A DNA stretch of 31,038 bases from Nephromyces sp. MM_2019 (Eukaryota; Apicomplexa; Aconoidasida; Nephromycida), in the NCBI GenBank assembly GCA_015657535.1, contig JADHZB010000197.1, positions 1 through 31,038 of the forward strand, in the 5' to 3' direction. The notes under the pieces are model-generated. The model was not told the DNA's origin. It did not search any database and saw only the letters and a list, made by a program, of their open reading frames with translations. The translations under genes were made by a program, and so were the position numbers. Positions 1-13,050 of the stretch are shown here, piece by piece. Each line of letters starts with the position of its first letter. Position 1 is the first letter of the stretch.

Positions 1-2752
1 TATATATATATATATGCGTGTGTGTGTATTTGTGTTTAACATATAGATTACCCAAATATTTTCACAGTATGCAGGCCAACTATCAATTGGTACATTTCTT
101 GAGTATGTTTTTGGCTTTATTTTTGTTGCCCATAAATTTTTCAACTCTGCAATACTTTCTTTGAACTCCTCTGGGTGGAAAATTGGGTGGCCTATACCAA
201 TGACTATAATATTAAATAGTTTTGTAACATCCGAGTCTGCATATTGTGAAGGCTAAAAAATCATAGAGTTCACACACACACACATACAAAAATGTAGAGG
301 GGAGGTTGTGTGTGTGTGCATGGAGGGGAAGAGTAGAGATTAAAACACACCTTATGTATCTTATCCCATATATCTCCTATATATTTTGTTTTAATTTCCT
401 TCTCCATCACAGCTGAGAGGTATATTGATGTGTATTATATAATAAATATAGTGTATCTGAAGGTTGTTAGTATGTGTGTGTATATTTTGTGTGTTTAATA
501 TAATTAAATTACGTAGTTAAACTTATGAATGTATGTGACCATGTGAAGGTGTGATGTGATGTTTGGCTGTGAGCTACTATATGAGATTATGCACGCGTGT
601 GACTATGTTGGATAATGTGTGTGCTTGATTATATGGGATTGTGTGTGTGTGTGATTATATACAATTGTAAGTAAGGCGTATGAGTGTGTGTGATTATGTA
701 TGAGTGTGAAAGTGTGTGATGGTATGCAATTATGTGTGTGTGTGTGCTAATATATGGGAGTATGCATGTGTGATTGTATATATTGTTATGTATTGGTGTG
801 CGCTTATAAGTTGTTATATATTGGAAAAATTACAGAGTGGAGTAACAAGGTTGTTGTGTCTTGTCCAGTCGCGTATGGTGAATAAGAGTGTGGTTTTGGA
901 TGAGCTGAGTTTATAAAAAAGTGTGTGTATATATGAGGTTAAAAAGGATAGATGTGTAAGGATATAACAAACTTGTTATCCAATTGAAATAATTCAAGAT
1001 TGGCCTCCATAATCGTTTTGAGTATGTTATAGTTGGAGGCAACAAAATTTCCAAGACTCTAAAATTTATATACAAAATGTGTGTAAAATTATAACCAAAG
1101 ACATTCTGGTATAAATGCTTACTTGATAAGATGTATTAATAATAAGACAATCAGATAATGCCAATGAGAGTAGGGCTGTTCTACGCTCAAATGTCTGAGG
1201 GAAATGAGTGTAAATTTATTTGATGTCTATATCATGTTTGGGGTAGTTTGTACAAACACACAAGCACATACACACATACGTAACATATATATATATATAT
1301 ATGCTTATATACAAATAAGATGTGAATGTACATATATGTGTAAAACAGGTAAATAAAAAACAGATGTATGTGTTTGAAGCATAATGAGATGCACTCAAAG
1401 ACAATGTAATTGAAAAAAATTAGAAAAAGGTTATTTTATAAATAACATAATAATATTTAATGAGTTGTAAAATACGCACTCATAAAAAATATGTGTGTAC
1501 ATTAAATTTGACTAACAAGATTATCTTGATTGCCCTCTTTAGAGTCTGTACCTTCAACATCCAATACAATTGTTACTGAGTTGTCACTCTCATCGCTAAG
1601 GGCCATCCAAATCCCCTGTGTAGTTCGTGAGTGGCCAAGTTCATGTTTCATTATAGAAAATTCTGTTCCATATAACTCATTGAGTAGGGTGCCTTGATGT
1701 TTATAAAAGATAAGTCATACAATGTGTGTGTATATATAAGCGTTTGAAAAAGGTGAAACGTGTCGAATAGAATGTGTGTAGTGAGGTGTGTAGTGGGGTG
1801 TGAAGTTGGGAGGAGTCTGTGTGGATTTGGGTGGAGTTGGGGGTAAAGTGTGTGGGGTGTGGTATGTGAAGTGGTGTGTGGATTGGTGTGTGGATTGTAT
1901 GGGGAGTGTGTGTGGAATAGGATGGATTGAGTATTAGTTATTGGTTATGACTGTCGATTTATAAATATATGGAAATTTACTTTTTCCACTGCTTTGTGGA
2001 CCTAAGATGGAAGTGACAGAGTACACATTTTCATATTTGTTTAGCTTCTTTTGGTTCATCCATGAGGAGAGATCACCTCTGTGAATACACACACATTCAA
2101 AGATGATTGCTTATGTTATAAAATTATATACTAAATATTGTTCTAAAAACAGAGTGTTGAGATTTATTGATATATAATTGTGTTATAATTGCGGTGGTTT
2201 ATATATATTCATTCTTCAACAATCCCTATGCTGTTTGGTTACGCATAGTGCATTAATTATTGAGTGAGGGTGCTCAGTATGTGTACACACACGGTATAAA
2301 TACACACCTCAAACATAGAATCAGCTAATATGTAAAGAGGGTATATGTACATACTACGTTGATAATCAAATAATTCACCCACACCACATCAACAGTTAAA
2401 TAATTCACGCACATCATACTTAAAATCAAATAATTCATGCTTAGCACACACATCAAGCCAATAACCAAGTGATTCACAAAGAGCATACACACCACGCCGA
2501 CAATCAATTAATTCGCATACACCACATACACATTATATACACACATAGAACTTATTTAACACAAAATAATTGCAAGCATAAGTCATCCTGAGTATATGAG
2601 AATTAGTATAATCTAAATGTGTGTTGCTATTTTGTAATGAAGAATACCGAGTTTTATTAAACAGATGAAGATAATGAATATGTTTGTGTCATGAAAAGTG
2701 AAAATTCATCTTCTTACACAATGGTTCCATCAGAGTCCATAAAATGAAACAT
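1..2752 (-). CDS. SEY1: Sey1/RHD3-type dynamin-like GTPase (ER membrane fusion), 5' part; 3' end beyond window
   Basis: Atlastin-like GTPase that fuses ER tubules. Family members carry a cytosolic GTPase head and a C-terminal membrane hairpin; the hairpin is not in the window. Exons by hand, in gene order: 2752-2718, 2078-1981, 1692-1517, 1194-1123, 1058-973, 904-834, 412-351, 252-52; the next intron runs off the left edge. Joined, they give 267 residues with no stop. Motifs in order: P-loop GPQSSGKS split by intron 2 and followed by TLLNELYGTEF; switch SRTTQGIW; LDVEGTD (G3); FTIRDW (G4); then helical segments aligning with RHD3 up to PIDSWPAYCENIW. The start MFHFMDSDG is a 35-nt exon placed 640 bp upstream of exon 2; it fits the family N-terminus (short strand before the helix) and the phase. 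Introns of 64-639 nt hold TG repeats and minisatellites. Identification is firm; the first exon is slightly less certain. Confidence 0.94.
451..800. repeat. TG microsatellite cluster in SEY1 intron 6
   Basis: Interrupted TG tracts on the + strand alternate with TGATTATATG-like words through most of the 421-nt intron between the exons at 834-904 and 351-412. The open frame across 716-916 on the + strand is a by-product of this repeat and of the antisense of the 834-904 exon. A short TG/CA pair also sits in the next intron (about 271-318). Confidence 0.75.
1769..1925. repeat. G/TG-rich low-complexity block in SEY1 intron 2
   Basis: Purine- and G-rich stretch on the + strand made of GTGTGTGG-like words with several runs of three to five G (near 1795-1798, 1808-1810, 1829-1831, 1839-1843 and 1854-1857). 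It lies inside the 288-nt intron 1693-1980, so the SEY1 pre-mRNA would be C-rich here. The spacing between some G runs exceeds the usual quadruplex loop length, so a G-quadruplex is possible but not clear. Confidence 0.6.
2079..2717. repeat. Degenerate ~30-40 bp minisatellite in SEY1 intron 1
   Basis: Between about 2357 and 2535 the + strand repeats a unit built around ATCAAATAATTCAC followed by a CACACCACA-like tail, about five times with substitutions and length changes (period near 30-40 bp). Read on the minus strand it gives a spurious ORF with recurring VNYLI-like words, which explains the apparent open frame at 2325-2507. The rest of the intron has short CA and TA runs. It is intronic and no function is visible. 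Confidence 0.7.
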
Positions 2753-4969
2753 CTTGTTAGTTATTTGATGTTTTTGGTGAGGGGGAAAACAGGGTCAGTG
2801 ATGTAATTCAAAGGAGATCAAGCTTAGACAAAGTGTATGTAAAAATCTTTTGTTTGAATGAAAGTGTTTATACAAATTCACAGGTGTATTTAAGCTCTAC
2901 AGAATGTTTGAATTATCAGATGTATCAATATAACCTTTATAAAATTAGTTGAAACATTTTCAATGTATAATTTTGCTGTATATTATATTAAGTAAGATTT
3001 ATTCTAATTTTATGAACTCTATGTGTAAAATGTAACAAAAATTTTTGATATACCTCTTAATTTATAGGAAACTTAAATCAGATCCTGATGTGGTTGAATC
3101 ATCAAAATATAACTTCTGACCTGTGTGTGTTTGAATGTGTATTAATCGAATTATAAATAAATATGTATTAAAAAGTTAATTCTTAGCTCTATTCTGATCA
3201 GCTGCAAATAAACTGTATGCTAAGCATTAGTTTGTTAGCTATAAGCCATGTATAAAGCAAGTATCAATTAGCTATGTTGTGTTGAACATCAAACATATAT
3301 ATTCAAATTCAAAATGTTTATTAAACTCATCAAGGTCTCCCTAAACAACAAAAATCTTTTAAATTTGAATTTATAAATTAATTTTAATCAAAAATCTTTC
3401 AAATTTGAATTTGTAATTCAATTTCAAAAATCTTTCAATATATATATATTATATTATATTGATCGAGATTTGTAACACTGAATTTAAACCAACTAATTAT
3501 ATATATAACTATTTTTACACATTTTTAAACATACATGCAACCCAATAATTCATTTATAACCCATCTCTTAAAAAGTTTAACTTTTTAAAGTGTCTTGAGT
3601 TTCTATATACATATATATCGAAATCTTATCAAAAACTTAACCGTTATGAATTGTGAGTTCAATGGCTTATGTGTGTATGTAAAAATTTATTAATAATTAA
3701 TCATACATAGTCTTGAATTAGTATTGAAACCTATTCAAGTGCTTAAATATTATATTTACATCATAAAAGAATTAAATCTGTAAAATGGGTTAATTTCATT
3801 CATGTCACAATGTCAACACCTTTTAAATCGAGTATTGCTTACAATCAATTTGTGAAAATGCTAGAATTTTTTTTACTATTGAATGCCTAGGTATCTATCA
3901 TATATGTTGGGATTGTGTGTGTGAAGTGCTTTGATAGAATTTAATAGTGTGTGTAAATTACATGTGCTGTGTGTATGAATTGTGTATTTGTGTAATTTGT
4001 TTCAATGACTTGTTAAGGTGAAATTGAGTATGGAAACTAAATTTGTGCACATGAATTGTGAGTGCTAATTGCGTATGCGAATTGAGTGAAGTATGTAAAT
4101 TATGTGAAGGAGTATCAATTGTATAAATAGGACAATGTGTAGCTATTTTTGAAAAATGTAACATAAAAATTTAACATTATAAGCATCTTAAGCTGATTAT
4201 AAAATGTAATCACAACTATTCGAATTTACACACGGTGCAACACAAGAAAACAATATGTAAGATTTGAAATATTTTATAATAACATCAAAAGGTAGCGATA
4301 ACCATGTAGACACACATATACATGAATTTAATAAATTGCATACATATGATTTTAATAAATCCCATACATACACATGGATTTAATGAATTACACACACACA
4401 CAAAGCTCAGACACAATACTCAGAATAAATCACACAAACACACATAACTTTAATAAATCACACACAACTTTTTCAATATTAAGATTTTTTTTCAAGTTTT
4501 TTTTTTACAAAAGTCTATGCTTATTTGTATGGAAAGTTTGTGAATAAATATATAATTTTTAACTCAGTCAATTTTCAAGTCCATGAGTATTTTCTCTGTG
4601 TTTAAAAATTTAGAAAAATGGGTGATAAAATTTTTAACTAGATACCTTTTAATATTCATCGTAAAAAAAAATTATTTAATTTGAAGAAATTGTATGATCA
4701 GCATTAAATAGGAGGGTATATAATGTGCATAGCTCAGTTGAGGTGAAAAATATTTTATAGTAATTATGAAAAGTATTTTTATAATAATTATTAAACAGTT
4801 TAACGGAAAATCATGTATGTAAGCAAACTTCAGTTTCGATATAGTTTGTCGAAGTTGTAATTTTAATAGAAAATGAAAAACTAATAATATAAATAAAAAT
4901 CATGTTAATATGCTCAATTTTAAAACATTAGATATTAAAACGTGGTAAAATAATTACACAGACGAATAA
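2753..4969. other. Spacer between SEY1 and CDPK1, repeat-rich, no gene seen
   Basis: About 2.2 kb upstream of SEY1 and downstream of CDPK1. It should hold the SEY1 promoter/5' UTR and the CDPK1 3' UTR. The sequence is AT-rich with scattered TG and CA runs and repeated words such as AAATCTTT[CT]AAATTTGAATTT (near 3350-3440). Both strands were read for exon-like stretches with consistent codon content and none was found. The open frame at 3958-4164 (-) is repetitive His/Thr-rich low complexity and is not accepted. Confidence 0.6.
4310..4470. repeat. Degenerate ~26 bp AT/CA minisatellite
   Basis: At least four copies of a unit like GATTTTAATAAAT followed by a CATACACACA-type tail occur on the + strand, starting near 4323, 4349, 4375 and 4440, with variation in the tail. 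The block lies in the SEY1-CDPK1 spacer, about 500 bp beyond the CDPK1 stop. Confidence 0.6.
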
Positions 4970-7570
<2,601 letters not shown>

Positions 7571-9679
7571 ATCTCAATTTAGAAGAATAGTGGCGCTAAA
7601 TTAATCAGAGAATCGATTATAATATTTAAAAATCCTTCACAGGGATTTTAGGAGAGTTAAATGTACTTCAAGAATGTGCACCAGTTAGTGCATAGCAATG
7701 GTAGTATGCTAGGCTTAGAATGATTGACTTTTTTTAATTATATTAAATTAGGCTGCGTTCATATGTATAAGTATATATATATAATTATTTAATAGCCTGG
7801 GTTTAGAATACACTGTTCTAGAGTATGGTTTTTTTTATAATTCAGTTCAGATTTGTCAGGAGCTTAGGTGGTGCGTTCGTATCTGGGCTTTAACTTAAGT
7901 TATGATTATGTGCATGTGTCAAATATCCTATGAATTTATGTATAGGCCTATGTTTGTGTGCTTGTTGAAGCTTGTGTTAGCTTATGTGTGTGTGTGAATG
8001 CTTTTCGATTGCTTGTTTGAAATGTAAAGATGATTTCAGGCATTATCTGAGATTCAATGAGCAGCAACAATTTTTAAATTTGTTTTTGGCTTTTAAACTA
8101 GAGCTAGCTCTAAGTGTAATTTTAGGTGAAAAAAATTTAGACGCCAAAATGATGAGCTGATAAAAACTTATAATGCCAATTTAATTGGACAATGTTCTTC
8201 ATATATGTTATATTTAAATAAATTTCGAATTTGTATTTTTTAGAAAATTATTTTATGAGATAAAAGTGAATTGAGAGAATAATTTAAATCTTTATAAATT
8301 TTCAATAACCCTTTGATAGCGCTATTGTTGGCAAATAAAATAAAAAATATTCTATATGCATAAAATTTTTACACCTTAATTAGTCATTATCTTGCTACTA
8401 AATTGGTTAAGATAATTATTGTTTTAGATTCTATTATTGAATTTTATTTTATAAGTAGTACTTAAAGTATGATTCCATAATTAAATATATTACCATTTCA
8501 GTTAATCTTGAACTCACTAGAACTGTAGCTGTAGTTAGCCTTATTTTCAGTTCAATTTTACAACTTAAATCAAATTCAGAAAATCACTATGTTTATGCTT
8601 TAAAATTAATAATGATGTGCTTACACGTGCAATTTCGATTACAAATTTTATATAACCTTGAGACTAATTAAACAATTTAGCAGAATTCTTACTTACTAGA
8701 GCTAAATAAATTTTTGTTTTGCTGTCAGTAGCTTATGGAATGATTAAAACTTTCAATTTGGAGCTATTAAGCAATTTAAGCTTATTTATGTCGTATTTTA
8801 GGGGTTGAATGTGTTAGGTATTTATAATTTGTGAAGAGTGAAACTACCTTATTTTAAACTTTCTCATTATCTTTGTTAGTTCAAAGCAACTAGTGATGTC
8901 ATGCATATACTTAACAAAATTCCTAGGATTATGTGACTAATGGTGCCTAGCCCGTGTGTGTAAAATTTGCCCTATCACTAAACTTGATTGATTTGTTCTT
9001 AAAATTTTGCTTGAGTTATTTAAAGCTTATTCCCTACGTATAAATTCATCTCTTACATATGTGAGAATTTTGTCAACACTGGTTATTTTAAAACTAAGTT
9101 TAAGATATGTTATGAATTTTAACCATTTAAAACATTCTCAAAATCACCAAGATTCCTGTTTTAAAAGCAATTTAAAACTATAAATAATGAGTGTACTTAA
9201 TAGTGTCACAGGATGGAATCGTGCTTAGAAGTTTGAATCTGTTACCTTTTTGGTGTTTAACGTTGTTTATCATATAAACTATATAGAAATGGTATAATTG
9301 CTATATATCAGAAAAACAAAAACACATATGGATTTAAAGTGTAATCTTAATTTTCTAGTACTCTTTACAGAGCGCAGAGGATCACTTGTTAAAGTTTGTA
9401 TGTGATTTTATGTTGATGATGAAAGTGAATACTAAATTTACCACACTGGTAATTTAAAATGAGCTATTTGTGATACTGTTGAGACCAGGCTTGAATAAAA
9501 TTTTGTAAATATTAATCCAATCGTAGCATTGCCCATAAAGGGAAATTTCAATTGAAACTCTGTATTCTTGATAGTTTTCAATTATATTTTCGACATTGAA
9601 GTGAGGGATAGAGAACTAAAAATAAATAAAATCGTGTAAAAATCTAGAATTTTATTGTTTATTTTGCTTAACATGAGGC
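7571..9679. other. Spacer upstream of CDPK1, no gene seen
   Basis: About 2.1 kb between the CDPK1 start and the stop of the RCC1/TIG gene, both on the minus strand. It should carry the CDPK1 promoter and 5' UTR and the 3' UTR of the RCC1/TIG gene. It is AT-rich with one short TG run (about 7986-7997) and no frame longer than noise. No spliced exon chain was found on either strand. Confidence 0.6.
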
Positions 9680-12600
9680 TTAAAAGCTATTTCCGTACTC
9701 GATACTTTTAATCAGGTATACTAAAAATGATTTAGGCACTCGTAATAATACCTTTACAACATCTGTTTTATCATCATCAGCATCCAAGCTTAAAAGTCTT
9801 GATTTTGAGAAAGTAGACTTCCAGGAGCCTTTATTTACTGTATAAGCTTCCACGATCTTGATTTCATTAGGTGTTAATTCTTGGCAGTCTTCTACATTTA
9901 CCCCTAATTCCAATATTTTTAACCTTACCCAACAGAATTTGATATCAATTAAGCCACTAATTTGAATATAAATAGTTTCTTCGGGTCTAAGTACATCCTC
10001 AGGAGATAAATTTGATTGAAATGCTCCAGTTTTCCTATGGTCACTGAAGATCGATTGGATAGTTAATTTCTGGTAATAAGTTAGAAATTTGCCACTCTGG
10101 CTAAACTCTATTCCATTAAAGCTTATTTCTATATATACTTTGAAGCCTGTAATAATTTCAGATTAAGATCCCAAAGATCGTACATTAATCATCTTTTATT
10201 TAGGTTTGATTGATATCCTAGCTCACATTGCTCAACATCTGCTGCATCTAGGTTTTGATCATTTCTTATAAGCTATTTTAGAACGGGTAGCGTTAAGAGT
10301 TTGATGGTTCAAAAGATGTAAACAAAGTTTAAACATTTCTGACCTTAGATAGTGGGCTTGTTAGGCACAATTGAATGTTTCTTTTTTCATCATCTGTACT
10401 GTTAACAGTTGTGTGAACAAACTCGTCCGGTAGGTAATCACATTTTATTAGAACATCCACTTCTTTAACATTAGTTACAGACTCTATTTCTACAGTGACC
10501 ATTACATTTTCATTTACCTTGGCAAATTTTGGAGTTACGCTATTAATTTTCAGTGGTGTTATGACTAATTTGAATGGTTCTTTTAAAAATCCTTGATCTT
10601 TGTGAAATAAAGATAAAAAAAGCATAAAGTTGTATGAAATTAGCAAAGATTTAATATCTTTTACCCCCAATAGCTAAGTTTAAAAATGCATCATAACAAT
10701 TAATGTCTAAATCTGAAATAATGGGACTCCTTGAAATGACTTCACCATTACCAATTAATCTGCCTTTTTTAAGAATTTATTTACTATATTACATTAAATT
10801 TCAATCTACATATTTCTCTAACTTACCCTCTTGAAATTTCTCAAAGTAATTAATTTGAGGACTTTGTTGGTATTGAGCTTTATAGGTCAAAAATTAAAAT
10901 TATAGTAAGATAAGCTGGTAGAATTAATAATAATCTCTTACTTTTGGGGTGGAAAGAGTATTTTAAAAGCACGGATGAATTGATTAATGGTATCACATCC
11001 TTATCCAAAAGAGCTTTGAGCTCTAATCCTCCTATAAATTTTAATCCTGGTGGAGCTTAAAGTTATTTTTAGACTAGAATTTTACCCGAGGTTGAAAAGT
11101 TCCAAGGATATAAAACTTGAATTTTGGTCGGTAGTTCTACTATATTCAATATTGTTTCCGGTCCTGTTGTAGTCCATGAAACTCCATTGTCAAAGGAGAC
11201 CTAAACAAATTTTATGAGCTTCGAGTGGTTGCAAAAATTGAAAAATTTTATACTTGAATTTGAAACTGTTCCACTAGATCATATGATTCTAAATTCTCTT
11301 TCCCGATTAAATTGTCATTGAATTCTTTACTTTGTTTATCATTCTCAATAAAACTTGGTGTTTTAATAACAATTTTACAATCTTCTGAACAGCGTATAAA
11401 TGTATGCCGAACGATTGGATAAGCTTTAAATCCTCTCATTGATGTAAATTTAATCAAGGCTATAAGCTTAGCCTCTGGATTTCGTAAATCTCCTGTGATG
11501 TTTAAATTAAAAAAAAGTATTTTTTATCTAAATTCTATTCATAATAAATGCTGTGCTATTTTTATAACCATTAAGGTTTCGGCTAATGCTAATGCTAGAA
11601 ATTTCCAAAGTGAGGTTTTCATTTCCAATCTTTGAAAGTACTCTGGGGTATATTTTTACTATCTTCAAAGGCGAAAATAATAAAATTCTTTTACTACTTG
11701 AATATAATTCAGAAAAACTAAGCTCCTCAAAGAATTTTTCTGGATAAGTTTAATCATTCCAATTTAAGAATTTTATATTATATACTATAAATTTTACTTG
11801 GAAACTTTAGGCTATTTCTGATTGACATGTCTTCGATTTCGATATCTAGGCAATTGTTCTCACTTAAAACCTTTCCCATTAGCCATAATTTTCCCTCACA
11901 ATCAATTATTGATGAGTATAATGTGCCAGCTGCTATTTTCGAAACATGATGTTTAGTGACTAAGTGGTCAGGAATGTTAAATCGAACTATCTTTGGGTAC
12001 CACTGTGTTTTGTAATCACCAAGTCCTAGTTGTCCACATAAATTAAATCCCCATGAGTATAGTTCACCACTCATAGTCAATGATAATGAGTGGGCCCAAC
12101 CAGCTGCTACCATACAAGTTTTTTTATCTGACAAGTGGCTTACAATAGTAGGGACTTTAGCATAGGGGGGTGAATCGGATAATCCCAGTTGCCCACAGAT
12201 ATTGCTTCCCCATGAAAATACTTTATTTTCCCCCGATATAGCAATAGTATGTGAATCACCACATGAAATTTTAGTGAGCCTTATATTATAGGGATTCCTC
12301 AATAACTTTGGAATTGCCTGAAAATTAGTTTCCCAAGGTAAATATTGAGCTTCACCACAAAAATATAAATCACCACTATCCGAAGATGCCATCATTGATG
12401 TTGAGTTTGTCGATATATAACTAATAGAAACCTTTTTCAAATTTGAATATTCCTTGAGTCTATCAATATTATCTCTCTGTGATTCGATTTTTTTTCTAAA
12501 AATCCTTCCAATGTTATCTCTGACTACCAAATTGTCCCTGAAATCTGTTATTTGGTAGATTCCATCTGAACCAAAGACATTCAAGTAGCATTCTCTTATA

Positions 12601-12869
12601 TCATTGTTGCTATCTTGTAGATAAAAAACTTCAAACTCTGAAAACCTTTCTTCATCCTTAAAAAAATTTCTCCATTTGTTTTCTTCATTATTAAATCCGA
12701 TTTCCAAATTATTGCTAATCTTTTTATTTGATGATTTCCTTTTTGATAGATACAAGCAATTTGGGCTCGAAGATAAGTTTTCTACTGTAACGTTATGTAA
12801 GGCTATGTAGCTATTCAGAGTATTTTCCGTAGGTGATAAAAAATAAGCATCACCAAATTTGTCAGTCAT
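9680..12869 (-). CDS. RCC1-repeat protein with TIG/IPT-like C-terminal half, ten exons
   Basis: Exons: 12869-11798, 11739-11569, 11492-11254, 11200-11086, 11055-10942, 10877-10827, 10763-10665, 10597-10344, 10272-10227, 10146-9680; CDS 2628 nt, 875 residues, all phases consistent. Residues about 165-335 hold RCC1-type blades: SGDLYFCGEA, KVFSWGSNICGQLGL, GELYSWGFNLCGQLGLGD, GKLWLMG. The rest is beta-rich with TIG/IPT-like signatures: PLKIVKIYPRV, SFDNGVSW, PTKIQVLYPWNFS and LKINSVTPKFAKV. The latter two are typical openings of immunoglobulin-like TIG strands. No signal peptide or membrane segment is seen. RCC1 propellers bind chromatin/Ran or act as scaffolds; with only three or four clear blades, a Ran exchange-factor role is not supported. 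The start has an in-frame stop 15 nt upstream. The 46-nt ninth exon rests on phase only. Function unknown. Confidence 0.86.
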
Positions 12870-13050
12870 TTTCTCTTTTATCTATAAAAAATGAATTCAA
12901 ACATTATTCAGAGATTGTTTTAAAGTACAGATTGATAGTCAAAACTCTACAGAATAATTATTGTGATTTTTTAATTGTTATGATTTTAAATATAAAGAAT
13001 CCATCTACTCAAAATATTCTTTATGATTAAAACCCCACAAGTATTTCAAA
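12870..13050. promoter_or_regulatory. 181-bp divergent intergenic region (bidirectional promoter)
   Basis: The start codons of the minus-strand RCC1/TIG gene (12869) and the plus-strand AK8-like gene (13051) are only 181 bp apart. Both core promoters and 5' UTRs must fit here, unless one gene has an unseen upstream exon. The region is AT-rich with TTATTGTGATTTTTTAATTG-type sequence; no known motif is recognised. The arrangement suggests shared control. Confidence 0.55.

Noticed and set aside
716..916. 66-codon + strand frame
   Set aside because: It is composed of TG repeat codons and the antisense of the SEY1 exon 834-904.
1216..1404. 62-codon - strand frame
   Set aside because: Low-complexity Tyr/Ile/Cys peptide from TA/CA repeats inside a SEY1 intron.
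3958..4164. 68-codon - strand frame rich in His, Thr and Ser
   Set aside because: The repeated HTQ/NLHTS words derive from degenerate TG/AT repeats in the spacer; there is no start context, family likeness or splice partner.
12833..13030. 65-codon + strand frame between the divergent genes
   Set aside because: It starts inside the RCC1/TIG first exon and covers the divergent promoter; the composition is AT-driven.
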